64,000 nt of DNA from Clavulina sp. PMI_390 (Eukaryota; Basidiomycota; Agaricomycetes; Cantharellales; Hydnaceae): positions 1-64,000 of the forward strand of contig WIDE01000073.1 of the NCBI GenBank assembly GCA_015039315.1. Direction: 5' to 3'. The translations under genes and the position numbers were made by a program. Position 1 is the first letter of the stretch. Each line of letters starts with the position of its first letter. Of the stretch, positions 11,014-23,700 are shown one piece after another. The notes under the pieces are model-generated. The model did no database searches. It saw only the letters and a list, made by a program, of their open reading frames with translations, and was not told the origin of the DNA.

Positions 11014-11386
11014 CGTCAAATATGGCTTTGATCGACGCGTCATCAGCGCCACCTTATTACCTTTGGATGCGGTCCTGGGAGCACTCCAAAAGCTGCGCGT
11101 GATGGCTGTCTCTGTATGCGTCCGATCTGTACTCGATTTTCTAATTGCCATATGAAGCCTGAATGCTTTCATTCTCTCAAGTGCGCAAACGTGCTATAGG
11201 TGCGGGTGAATCCCATTTGAAAAATAGAGTCAGAGGCGCAATTATGGGATACAATGAAGCATATTGCGATTATTACACGTGAGTTGCAGTGGGATCAGGC
11301 CATACAGCGCGATCACACAAGATGCTAGGTCGACGGCGTGGCATACACTAGATAAACCATCCTTGAAGTTCATCGACTAAGAAGGT
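11014..11386. other. intergenic, convergent 3' ends
   Basis: Lies between the convergent 3' ends of BFR2 and MMS2. I see no gene or repeat. Confidence 0.6.
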
Positions 11387-12222
11387 CAGAATACAGAGCC
11401 CTCAGGAGGCTGGGGCAACTTGCGATTGTTTGGAGAGGCCATCTCCCTGGAGCACAGAAGCAAGCGTCAGTTTGTATATAGATGAAGGCCTATGTAAAGG
11501 AATGGAAAACTGACTTGCGGATGTCGGTTAATATCTTCTCAAGAGTGGTGCTCTGCGACCAATTGCCAAGGACGGCGAGCTTGGTTTTGTCGATCGAGCC
11601 GTTGAGCTGGTTGACGAAAGGGAGGTTGACTTTGGAAACAAAGGCAATTTCTGGGGGCACATCAGGATAGCGCTCGCCACAGGTAATGCGGAGTGAATAG
11701 ATGCGATTTTCGTGCACGGTCTGTGTATCGTTGTGATTCGAATGAACAAAAACGTGAGCGATCGGGGGCGGTAGTGGCGGTGAGGCAAGGCGGTGATGTT
11801 GAATCAGGGAATGGAAGGGGATGGAACACGAGAGCAGGACGACCAGAAAGTGCAGAGCAAGGGTTGATACAATTCAGATGCATGCGGAGTGAACGAGCGC
11901 AGTACATGGCAAGCGAGAATCATGTGTGGCACCAAAGCGCAGGCAGGGGGTCCATCAGCTTGTGGAACACCGATACGATGAACAGATACGCACATGACCA
12001 GGCCCAATGATGGTGCCATTCCAGTGGGTCATCAGTAGGTCATCGCCGTCCTCGAGACCATATGAGCAGCTGCCATCGCCGATGCCCTTCTCACCCTTCT
12101 CGAGCTCCTCTAGCAGACGAAAGTTTCGCGGTACTTTATGAAACAAGGGGGATCGGAGCCAGCCGATGGTCAGTAGACTCCACGCTTTTGATGAGCCGCA
12201 GTTGCTCCACACCTTTGGCCAT
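11387..12222 (-). CDS. MMS2: ubiquitin-conjugating enzyme variant Mms2/UEV
   Basis: Mms2 is the catalytically inactive E2-like partner of Ubc13; together they build K63-linked ubiquitin chains used in post-replication DNA repair. Four exons (12213-12222, 11994-12134, 11515-11720, 11387-11446) join to 417 nt, 138 residues, the normal size for UEVs. The first exon is only 10 nt and gives M-A-K; the join yields [18 protein letters not shown], the classic UEV N-terminus. Also seen are [41 protein letters not shown] and the C-terminal [11 protein letters not shown]. The usual E2 catalytic cysteine position is absent, as expected (the stretch is LAVLGNWSQ). Divergent to HSE1, another ubiquitin-pathway gene. 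Confidence 0.95.
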
Positions 12223-12438
12223 TGACGAGCGCAGACCCTTTGGAGGCAATGAGAGATTGGAAACGACTCACAAAGTGTGACGTGACCCCTGATCACAGCG
12301 TGACTCTGTGACAATTGCACAGGTTCGAAGGGGAGACTCCGGAGCGCTGTCGGTTTTTGGAACTCTCTCGCAGCGACAACGAGCACACTCTCTCTGCACG
12401 CCTTGGTCTACTAGCGCTCATCGCGACCACCAGCGACC
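12223..12438. promoter_or_regulatory. divergent promoter MMS2/HSE1 with GTGACGTGAC motif
   Basis: A 216-bp shared promoter. GTGACGTGAC (12277-12286) holds two overlapping TGAC cores, and a further GTGAC-type site follows near 12300. Motif class as in the other divergent promoters here; function inferred. Confidence 0.4.
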
Positions 12439-15400
12439 ATGTTTCGCGGCGCACCGAATCCATACGACGAGATCGTCAGTACGTACCCAAGTTTATATCA
12501 TTCACTGGACTCCAGCGTCAACTCACCACGCCCCCATCTTGGCACGTCTAGTCAAGGCGACAGATGAACAACAGACCAGTGAAAATTGGGAGGTAATCAT
12601 CTCCCTCTGCGACAAGGTCATTGACGAAGGCGAAAATGGGTGCGTTAACTCGCGCGCGGTTGGCTCCTCGTCGTCATCGCTGATCGCATGATTCCACCTT
12701 TTCCCCATCCAGCGCCCGCAATGTCATCGCAGCAATCCTCAAACGACTAGCACATAGGACATCTAATGTGCAGCTCTATGCCCTGTCCCTAGCAGAGGCC
12801 CTCCAAAAGAACTGCACCGTCGAGCTCCATCGCGAAATGGCCTCCAAGTCATTCACTCAGGGCCTCGAGAAACTCATCAGTGACCGAGTGCGTATGCCCC
12901 TTGCATATCATATTCTAAACATAAAATCAAAATTCTCGCTGACATCTTCGGCTGGTTTCCTCTACAGAACACTCACGACAAAGTCCGCAAACGTGCTCTC
13001 GCACTTGTCAAGCAGTGGTCTGAATCTTTTGAGAGCGATCCAACCCTCGGCGTTATGAACGAATGCTATGAAAATCTTCGTGTCAAGGGTTAGTATGCGG
13101 TTCCTTGCTTGTCACTCTGCCAGCCATACATACGTAAGACCTTACTGACCCGCCCCATCATGTTGTTAGGCTATAAATTCGAAGGTGTCGTGGAACCCCC
13201 ACCACCGGACGCAGACGATGCTCTGCTTCGCCAAGAAGAAGAGGAGCTCCAGCGAGTGCTTGAAATGAGCAAAACGGACAAGGGTGGACGCGGCCACTGG
13301 GTAGACTACAGCGGAAACTTTGGTGCCTCGTCCTCAAGTGCTGGGCCGTCTGGCTCAGGAGGAGGAGCGGGTCCTTCAGGATCAGGATCAGGCTCTCGAA
13401 CCCACTATCCAAGCGGGTACAAGCCCAGCCCGAACCCCGCCCTCTCAGCAGAGCATCAGAACGCTCGGCCGTCTCCTCGTCCTAGTGTTCAAGCGAGCAA
13501 ACCAAAACCCGCCCCCGTTGAGACGCTCCCCCAATCGACATACGCACCAGAGCCACAACCCTCCTCGCCAGTCCAGCGAAAGCCGACTTACCGCGTGCAG
13601 AACGCCCCAGTCCAAAACCCAACCCCTCCTCCCGCGGCCGCCACGACTCCTGTGAGTGCCCACCCTCATGGACAACCCGTCCAGGCCCCTGCGTATGCCC
13701 AACCTGCTGCTGCTGCTGCTGCGCCTCAACCATATTATCAAGCACAACCTGCCCAAGCACCGGTTCCCGCAGCCGCTGCTGTCGCACCCGAACCCACCCC
13801 AGCGCCTTCAGCCGCCCCCGCACCTGCCCCTGCCGCCGCTACCCCGGCTCCAGCTCCCGCCGCCCCGCAAGCACCTCCTCCCGCCTCGCGTGTCCGCGCG
13901 TTGCACAAATTCGAGGCTACCGGTCCGTCCGAACTCGCGTTCGAAAAAGGCGACATCATCAAGGTCGTGAATCGCGAACACAAGGACTGGTGGCGCGGCC
14001 AGCTGCGTGGCAAGACTGGCATTTTCCCCGTCAACTATGTCGATCCCATCCCTGAGCCAACCGAAGAACAGCTTATCAAAGAAGCCCAGGCCGAGGCGGC
14101 AATCTTTGCTCAGGCGGCGTCGATCGATCGGCTCCTCGAGATGCTCAAAGCTGTCGACCCGCTGAAGGATAACTTGGCCGATAATGAGGAAATTCAGGAG
14201 CTCTATCGTAGCTCGATGATGTTGCGACCAAAGATTGTGAAGATGATTGATGTCTATACCCGGAAGAAATGTGAGTCGACCGTTACCTCTCTCTCACTCT
14301 TGTCGTCGAACGCAATGCTGATGTTTCGGGCCCTCGTTACCTACCTTCGGAATCGATAATAGCGGACCTTCTCTCTATGAACGACTCGTTCTTGAAGGCG
14401 CGAAAGGCGTATGATCAGGTGATGGAGGAGAGTCTCGCAAAGTACAACCCCGGAGGTACGTTCACATTCGGAACTTTTACCTCTCCTCTCGCTCATTCCC
14501 TTCGTTCGTGCAGCTTCGGTGCAGGATTATACCCCCCGCATGGTTGGTCCCACGCAGGCACAAGCGGCCGGTCAACAGGCTCCATACGGGTGGAACCCTG
14601 CCATTTATGGTGGACAGCAGTACATCCCACCGCAGCCGAATCCGTTCCCGCCACAGCAGCCTCAGCAGCAGCCACCTCAGCAACAACCGCCGTATGATCC
14701 CCAGCAGCAGCAACAACAACAGCAACAACAACAGCAACAACAACAGCAGCAGCAGCAGCCTCAATACCCAGGTCAGTATGGACCTGAGGTGGGCGGCCCT
14801 CAGCAGCAGCAGCAGCAGTACGCTCAGCAGCCATATGGCGTCCCCACACCGGCCCCTCAAGGCCAATACGGGCCGCATCCTCATCCTCAACAGCCTCCGC
14901 AGCATCAACAGTCGTTCGACACGCCAAATCCGTTTGACCGTGTTCAGTCGCCTCAGCAGGCCCAAGCGCTTGCACAGGCGCAGGCTCCGATCCAGAACCT
15001 ATATGGTCAACCAGGACCATACGGCCAGCCCCAGCAGCAGCAGCAACCTCCCCCACAGCAACAACAACAGCCTCAACAGCAGCCCCAGCAGCAACCACCG
15101 CCACAGCAGCAGCCCCAGCAGCTTCCCGCACCGGGCCAGCAGTCGCAGCAGCTCGCGGGGATGTACGCGCGCCCTGGTACTGCGATGCCCGAGGTACAGG
15201 CTGCATGGATGTCGCCACAAGGACAGATGCAACCCCAGCAACAACAACAGCAGCAGCCACAGCAGCAGCCGGCGCCGCAGGGCTATCAGCCACCTACGAC
15301 TGGTTCCCCTCAGGCTCAACCTCAGAACGGCGCACAACAGGGTTATATCTCGCCGGAGCAACCTCAACATCAGCCAGCGATGGGTCAAATTCCGACTCAG

Positions 15401-16750
15401 ACCCCGATGCCGTACGGCGCACCTATGGACCCCGCCGCACAGTACCAACCTCAGAACGCGCCTGTGGACCCCGCGACCATGTACCAGTCTCAGCAGCCCC
15501 AGCAGCCCCAGCAGCCCCAGCAGCAGCAGCAGCAAGCGCCTGCTATGGGAGGGCCTTCCCGTCAAACTAGTTTATCGGCTCAACGGAGTGGGTTTCAACA
15601 AGCCCCAGCTTTCCAGCATCAACCTTCGTTCGCCGTGAGCGTGACAGAGGCATCTCCGACGACATCGCTGCATGCAGGCGCCCCGTTCCGTCAGTCTCAG
15701 GAACCCGCGTCATCGGCTCCTCAGGAACTGGCCAATGAGCCCCAGCCAGCTCAGCAGTCCCCTCCTATGAATGGTGCTGGCTTCGGTGGACCACAGGCTC
15801 AACCCGTCAAGCGAATTCAGCCAAGTGGCACCTTCCTTGCTCAGGCGACGTATATCACCGACCAATACTACCCTCCCGGTGAAGGACCAGCCACCGCTCC
15901 ACCGCAGACCCAGGTTGAGCCACAGCTCGAGTCGCAACAACAATGGCAACCTCAACCTCAGACGTACGTCGCTCAGGAACCGGAACCGGAACCTCAGCAG
16001 ACGCAATCCCCTACTCCCGTTGCTGCTGAGCCTGCGCCCGCGCCTGCTCCTGAAAGCGAAACTGGCATCATTACTGGTCAGCCACCATTCCCGTGGCATC
16101 CCACAAGACCGTACGCAGACCAGGGAGCAGCCGCGTGGGCCAAATACTATGCACAGGGCGGGCCCGATGCTGCTGGAAAGGTGTATTTCATCACTGAGAC
16201 ACTCCCAATATTCGCGGGTGGTACAAACCCTTATATTGTTCCCGGCGCTACTCCACCCGCCACTTCCCAGGCTCAGGCTCAAGCGCAAACCCAGGCCCAG
16301 AATCAGAGACAAGGATCGGGGGGCCAACCGGGGAGGACCCAGTCCCCTGTGGCTGCGACGGGAGCTGCAGCTCGGGTGGCTGGAGCTGAGCTTGGGCGAA
16401 GGATGAGCTATGGACAAGCTCAACCCCAACCTCAAGCCCACACTCAATCGCCGACGCAGTCTCCTCGCCTCGCCACGGCATCAGCGATCCCGGCAGTAAA
16501 TGGTAGGGCCAGCCCTCAGGGCATGTATCTCAATACCAGCGATGATCCCAAATATGCTGGGCGTGCTGGTGTGCGACCTGCAAGCATGTTCCAGCAGTTG
16601 CACCAGCAACATTCGCAACAAGGCCACGCACCCTACGCGCAGTTCATGCAACCCCAAGGGCCTGATCCGGGTAGCGCCCAAGTTCAGAACGCGATGGCGG
16701 GACTGAGACTTGGCGGGCAACAACAGTCACGGGACGAAGGACTGATGTAA
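12439..16750 (+). CDS. HSE1: ESCRT-0 subunit Hse1 (VHS-UIM-SH3-GAT) with very long Q/P-rich tail
   Basis: Hse1 (STAM in animals) pairs with Vps27 on endosomes to bind ubiquitinated cargo and start multivesicular body sorting. Seven exons (12439-12478, 12552-12639, 12713-12887, 12968-13088, 13170-14270, 14363-14455, 14514-16750) join to 3855 nt, 1284 residues. In order: VHS domain (about residues 8-140; ATDEQQTSENWEVIISLCD, RNVIAAILKRL), a ubiquitin-interacting motif (DDALLRQEEEELQRVLEMSK), a Pro/Ala-rich linker, an SH3 domain (RVRALHKFEATGPSELAFE ... WWRGQL ... GIFPVNYV), and a GAT-like helical region (LLEMLKAVDPLKDN ... ELYRSSMMLRPKIV). The final exon encodes roughly 745 residues of Gln/Pro-rich sequence, making the protein more than twice the length I know for the yeast protein. 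Confidence 0.93.
14701..14759 (+). repeat. polyglutamine-coding CAG/CAA tract in HSE1
   Basis: About 20 consecutive Gln codons, CAG and CAA mixed. A second tract of CAGCCC-type units (Gln-Gln-Pro) lies near 15490-15537. The codon mixing argues the tract is kept at protein level rather than being a fresh trinucleotide slippage. Confidence 0.85.
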
Positions 16751-17793
16751 AAGACGCGGATTGGATCTCGACGACGATATGCTTCTCTTTTCCTCTATTC
16801 CTGTGTACGTGATGTGCTCTTCGTTATGGACTTGTAATTTCTATGCGTATTATAGTGTTAGTTGATACGCGTCGTAGGATCCATATCCCTTATGGATGTT
16901 CATCGGTCAATTTCTATCTATCGTTTTCATATCACACCCACAGTTGGTTTGACACCTATCCGTACGAAGAATTGGGAAGTAAATCTATATATCTAGCAAG
17001 AGCCCTGCGTTGGTCTATAACCCGTCATGGCCACAAATATTCTACGCTCGTTTCCTCAAACAACATAGATCATGAATAATCGGGCGGAGGGGACCTCTTC
17101 ACGTTCACCACATTTTTCCAGAGCTCAATTGGCCTTTTGGGCACGCGAATGGTGGTCTTGATACATCTTATCTGGTGATGTCATCTTCTGAGGTACAAAG
17201 GTTTAGCTCGCGTACCACCAAATTTGACTCGCTAGTGAGAGCTCGTATTTTGCATCGTCAATAGACGAAATTTCCATATGGGCAACCAGGCTGACGGAAG
17301 CAGGAGACAGGGAGAAGGCATGCTTACTACGTGCGCGCTCGCGTCTGCTAACATCCACTTCAACCCTGCCTCTCTTGACTGCATGGTGTCTCCTGTTGGG
17401 TCTTCAATGTTTACTGCGCCGAATGTATGTGCCGCATTTTTGAGATGGTTGTTAATGATTATGATGCGGCCTGGGTTAGCTACGATTTTCCATTGGTCTC
17501 ACCAAAACCTCTTCGTGCTGGCTCTCGGAGGTATCACACTTCACAGAGACTTGCTTCGGGAACGAGCCAAGTATGGTCCAATATAAGCGCATTACATTGT
17601 TGATGCTCTCACGTTGCAAGTGATACTGCCATAAATTAGGGGAGAAACAGGAAAGAAATGCCGATTAAACGGTGGCTTTATCGTACAGTATATTGTTGGA
17701 GAGAGTTACAAGTGTGTGCACGAAAATAAGGACTATACAAGAGAGGGGAAGAATGACGCAAGGTGACACTGAAACCCGAAGATGAAGAACCAA
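16751..17793. other. intergenic, convergent 3' ends of HSE1 and TOR
   Basis: About 1 kb between convergent genes. One plus-strand frame at 17278-17586 is open for 102 codons but has no recognisable domain and no splice context, so I do not call it. No repeat or RNA gene seen. Confidence 0.5.
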
Positions 17794-20700
17794 TCACCAA
17801 AATGCACACCTATATCAAGAGGAGCGTAAGCAAATTGGTACAGAATTGAAGAGTACGGGAAGCCTTCGTACCATCCATGGAAACACTGGCAAAGATTCTC
17901 GAGACTGGTCGCCTGCTCGAGAAGTTTGTTCACTTGAGCAGGTACATCAAGAACTTCGTCTTCTTTGAAATCACGCCCTGTAAAATAACATTTCAGGGGC
18001 CGTCGAACAGAAAAAGTTGAGCGTAGTACGTACCAGTGAGTTTGTTTTGTACACGGTTGTAGACGGATACGGCCTTCTTGTTTTGAACCTCATGAACGGC
18101 CTCATTGAAGATTTGTTGCTCATCCGCTTTGGCCTTTCGATTTGGTCCTTGCGTAGGGTACCTGCTCTGAACGCCACCATCTACTGCAACTAGTGACGGC
18201 CAAGTTAGTTGTGACACTCCCTAGATAATGCCTGTGGACGCACCCTCTCGTTGCCCATTGAGAGCACGGGTGTCGTCCGCTTGCAGTAAACGCCAGTTGA
18301 TTAGTGGATCATAAACGAACGCCTCCAACACAGCGAGAAGCGACTCCTTGTTGGCTCGCAGCACGGTCATGGATATTTCGCACGTGTTCCGGTAGCTTCC
18401 ATGAATACCGCTCACCTGAAAATAGCTCGTGATCAGTGAACGTTGAAACTAGAAAAATAGTCGTCAAAGTTACACACCTCCATCGCGTGCGTCAGCATCC
18501 TTGTCAATCGGAAAGGCACTTTCTCTGGGAACTTGTCGCGATGCATTGCAACCTCGAAACAATCGCCGAAGTCGATATGAATAACTTTTCCGGAGACACG
18601 ATCCAGCATCAAATTGGAGGGATGCCGATCTCCTAGCCCAAGAATATAGCCAACCATGCTGGTCACAGCCAAAGATCGAGTGTACGTTGACCGTCGATCA
18701 AGCCAAGCATCAGAGTTCGTGCTCTTCAACCAGAGCACACGGTACAGATCTTGACCAGTCGTGTTATCCAATGCATGGTCAAACACTTCAACCTTTTGCA
18801 TGACAGTGAGTATTTCATAGTCTGGCGCCATCTAATGGAAGAGTGAGTGTCATACAGCTGACTGTGACGTCCAGATTACAAACCTGCAACATGAGCCGGT
18901 ACTCGATATTAAGTAGAATTTTCCGGCTGTCGCGATATTCTTTTACCAGAATATGTAGAGTATCGGTATCATGAATCCAGCCAAGAAGACCGGCGTTGGG
19001 AGCTAGCGGAATGACAGGGAATCGCTGGATGTGCAAATGGCGCTTGAAGCTGTCGGTGTCAACAGCAAGAAGCGTGTTGATGAGACCAAACAGCTGCATG
19101 ACTCGTTCATCTTGGCGGAGATCCTCATGTCCTGGAAAGAAGTCAGATGAATCGAAGAAAGTGCGAGGGAAAAGGCACCTTTGAGGAGATACTGATAGTC
19201 CTTCCCGTCATCTCCTTTCAGATTGAGTCGCCGAGGTCGCTGTTTAGACGTTATTACCGCCAGTGTTGGTGCGAAGCTGGCAATTAGAACTATCCTTCGC
19301 TTGCTGTGGTATGTACCTGGGACGGCGAGCTCGAGATTCCTGGCGTTCAAGAGCTCGGGAGATACGTATTGAAGATCCAACGTTGTCAGCATAGGAAGTT
19401 GCTTCTCAACCTTCTTGAAAACCTGGTGAAGTAACAAGTAAGCGGGAAAGTAGATCGAACACAAATGATAGAATTTACCCCATAGTATATCTCCCAGGCG
19501 CGGTTCATTTCGTTGAGATCATTATATACCAGGAATCGCCGGCAGGCTGCTCGTGCTTCGCCGAGAGTCTTGCCGAAAACTTGGGCAAATGAGGTCTCCC
19601 TGGTGGTTTGTGGGCCCTGGAGAATGCATGAGCGTTACTAATAGCGATGGTTCCAAAACCGAACGTACAGCTTCGAGCTTGTCATGGAGCGGTGCCAGCA
19701 CGGCGATCATGCCCTCCGGATTTTTGTCCGTAAAATACAGCCTCGAAGCCTCCTCCAGCCCCTCGTGCCATAACTCATGCCACAATATTGCGACTCGAAT
19801 GAGCTCGTGGCTGACGAGCATTGCTTGCTCCACGAGGGTCGAGCTGTGCTCGCGCATTCGATCCATAATACCAGAAGCGGCTGTTTGTCGAGACACGCTA
19901 GACGAACCAGATGCGACGGTGAGTGGATAGATGAGAGCTTGGGGGTGCGCTTTGCCGATATCAATCAGGAGGGTATTGATGAGCCGCCGGACGTTTGCAC
20001 TTGGCGTTTGAATACGGGCAATGATCTGTGGGGTTGAGTGATGAATGATGTATATCTAGGGTGTTAAGGAAAGATGACGTACCTGGGGAACGACCTCCAG
20101 CCAGGTGTCCACAGCGACAGCACTGAAGCCATCTCCGATGGAATGGCAGACCTCATCATGGGCCCCAAACTTGAACCACAGTGTGAGCAGTCGGAGCACG
20201 TCTTGAAGAGAGCTCTTGTTGCTCAAGGAGATTGACCTAAAAAAGCCACCTATAGCATCCTTGACGTGCGCAACGAGGAGCTCAGGGTGTGCATCTTCGG
20301 GACCAGTTGGAGTTTCCAGCGCGCTGACAACTTCGAAGTTGGCGAGGGCCCAAGTATGCCACGCTTTGTACCACGCAGGGTCGAGTTGAGTTGACATTTG
20401 ATAACAACCCAAAATGTCATGGACAGAATCCTGTAGTGCAGTGGGATCGAGCATGTAAGCAGATGATGATTGCGTCATGAACGATAGCTTGAACACTCAC
20501 CGTGGTCCACTCTTGATGAAGCGCAGACTGCCACTCGCCTTGTTTCAAATAGCAACGGGCGAGAAGCTTGATATAGCTAGTCATTTTCGGCATGTTTCGC
20601 ACCTCATGAACACGATCAGCAGGATTGTCCAGATCAAGACCCAGATCATCCGCAAGGCGAGCAGAGAAGGTTGAGAGCCATGTCAAAGCCTGTTCGCGTT

Positions 20701-23700
20701 CCCCCTTGGCCCACATATACTTCAGATTCGCGTAGATGACTGGCGGAGGGGCTCGTATATTTTGCTTTCGCCAGCTACGTTAGTTCACAGTTGATTAACT
20801 GGGATTAAAAACTTACCCTTTCTTCATCCCCCGACTTTCCAAGCAAGGAATTAAGGGTTTTCTCGGCCAGGATCTTGCGGTCAGACTTGCGACAAAGGTT
20901 CGCAAATTTGATCCACATGGTCGTATCTTCAATAGCATTGAGGACCAGGCTGCGGACCTGAAGAATGCGTTGCCAGACATCAACGTCTGATTGACAGCCC
21001 TCCAGTCTTAATCATGCAAATCAATTAAATATAATCAAGCATGAGATGCGACGAAAAATCTTACCGACGCTGCCATGTATTCCGAATGGTAGCCTGGCGA
21101 TCTGGTTGATCGGCACTCTGCTTATAAGTGATAATTTCTTCAAGCTCTGATAGCATCTGGACCCGTACAACCACGCTACAGATGCAAAAAAAGGAAAAAT
21201 ATGAGGGGAACAGCTCGGGGTTGATCATATTGAAATAGACAACATACTTATACGCACGCCCGTAACTTTCGCCAACCAACGCTGTAAGCTCGCCATCAAG
21301 GAGATCCCTGGCTTTGTTGATGTGCTGATACGCCTTCGGGAACTGGTTCCGATGCACACATAGCACTGCCCGGTAGAAGGCCCTATCTGGCGAATCCGTC
21401 TTCATAACAGCAATATAATCATCCATCGCATCCCACTGATTGAGGGACCATGCGGCAGCTGCGGCAAGGGGTGCGATCTGGCGCTTCTCGTCTGATGTAG
21501 AGTTGGGCCAGCGGTCCGACACAGATGAAGATAACGCGTCCCACTCGCCCAGTGCATGCAAACATCGCATCCTCCCAATATGGAACTCGGGGGGGACAGC
21601 TACTCGCTCCTTGCCTCCTTTCTCGTTTGCTTTGGCGATGGCGTGGTTGTACGCATCAAGAGCATCCTGCCATTTGCCTAGCTTTTCGTACCACTCTTCG
21701 TGGCCAATGACGTCGGTCTGATTCCGTGCAAGTGTCAGGGTACCAAAAGCTGCGTCGTGCAACTGCAGTTTATTGTTGATCTCGATCAGCGATTCCACAA
21801 TACTGGGTGATGACTCGGTCCAAAACTCGAGTTCTTTGTAATGCAGGGCTTTTGCAAACGCGTGATAGTTGAGCGAACAATCGCCAAGTGTGCGTATGTC
21901 AATGGGGAGCGCTTTATCGTCCCGTTCAAGGAACTCAGCGAGATTGAGCAGAATGTGGATTACGTCAGAGGGTACCGTGGCTGCGACCAGACAGCCCTCT
22001 ATCGAGCGGACCAGGTCCTCCTGATACTGCTCAAACAGTTCCGTCCAACACGATACGAAAGCCGCGTTGAATAGCTCTCGTGCAAGAGGAGGGTGATGTT
22101 CGGCGAGCGTGACACAAGCACGCAGTGCGTGTGATGGAGACTCCTTCATCAGTTCGATAGCGAGGCGACGAATCCACTCAAACCAATCCTCCTTTGTCGT
22201 GACTTGAGATATATCCCAGGCCTGCTTAAGGTGCTGTTGATTTACCGCCATCTTGCTGGCCTCAAGAGCCGGCATATGATCATGATTATTGAAACTGCTC
22301 ATACCAATTTAGCACAGAATCGATAAATGGGCCGAACAAACAACTCACGGGTCTCCGGATTTGATCTCGGATGGGAGGTGCTCGCCTTTGAGCAATAAAT
22401 CTACTAATTCATCATACTTGGTATGGTTCAGCTTTGTATGTTTCCGGAGAGCCTAGTGAAAGGATGGTAAACAGAGCAAGTTTCAGCTGTCATAGCCATG
22501 AAATCCAAAGTCAAAAGGTGACATACTTTGTTGATCATAGGTACGAAAATCGTGAAATCCGCATCTAGTTGAATCAAGAGCATGCAGAGTGTATCCACCA
22601 CAGCCGTTGCTAGCTCAGGTGGGGTACCTCCCATCCCAGCTCCATTCACTCCCAGGGTTGTTGGCGCTCCATCCACGGCCCCAGTGGCCCCAGCTCCGAG
22701 GATCCTGACGAGCGGATGGATGATACGACTTGCGTGATCCGAGAAGTTCACTTTACGTGCCAAACCGTCAATCGTTTGCACGGCGGTAATTCGCAGGCTG
22801 GTGGATACATCGGTGCGCTCTGCAGTTCGCGTGATGACAGGAATGACGAGCTGTAGGTATTCCTCGACATTGGACCCGAACGCCCAGATAGCATGGAAGA
22901 CCTTGGTTTGGACCCCTTGGCGCTTCTCGGTAGGTTCACCGTCAAATAACTGGGTAGCGTTTCAGCGCCAATTAGAAGGATGTTGTTCGGAGAACAAGGA
23001 AATAAAGCTCACCTTGAGGAGGGCGGGCAAAACTGTATGCACGTACGGCTTGAATTCTGCATTGAGAGTCTTTGCCACGCTCGAAATGAGGCTAACAATA
23101 TGGTAGTCTATGTTCGGGTGTTTGGCCCACACCTAACGAGGAAATTAATTTGTGCTTTCAAAGTCCAATGAGACGAAATGGTGGCGTACCTCTGTGATCA
23201 AGTCAAAAATTGCATCTAGGTAATTCCTGACGTGCTGCCGGATGATCCATATAAGCGTCGCGAGCTGTTGGAGGTTTCCCTCAATACCTCGGGTGGTGGG
23301 ATTCCGGATTGCATGGAGGAAAGCAGGGATGATCTAGTGGCACTTTGTCAGCATGTTGTTCACTTGATTAGATGGAAAGCCAATGCCATGAGGAGATGGG
23401 ATGACAGCTAAAAGGCGGACATACGTGTGGGAGAAACGCGACCGCTTTCAGCCCCTGTGTGCGGAAGATGGCCATGATAGCCTCGATCGCATGGTGGTGG
23501 CTCATCTGCAAACTTGGGTCGCGGAGGACAGTGAGTAATGAGTTGATGGCTACTGCCTGGTAATACTCGTCGCTTGAGGAGCCGGTAGTGCTGAGCGCAT
23601 AGGATGCATCGGTGGTACTGGCGGTGCGAGAAGGCTCGTTCAGAATCTCATCGGTCTTGTTTTTCTAGGAAAGCACAATCAAAGGTTGGTTCATAGTCAA

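Noticed and set aside
14477..15565. Leu-rich, Ala/Val-rich and Ser/Asn-rich long frames on both strands
   Set aside because: They are frame and strand shadows of the CAG/CAA-rich HSE1 exon.
17278..17586. 102-codon plus-strand frame
   Set aside because: No motif, no splice partner, and it lies in the convergent 3' region of HSE1 and TOR.
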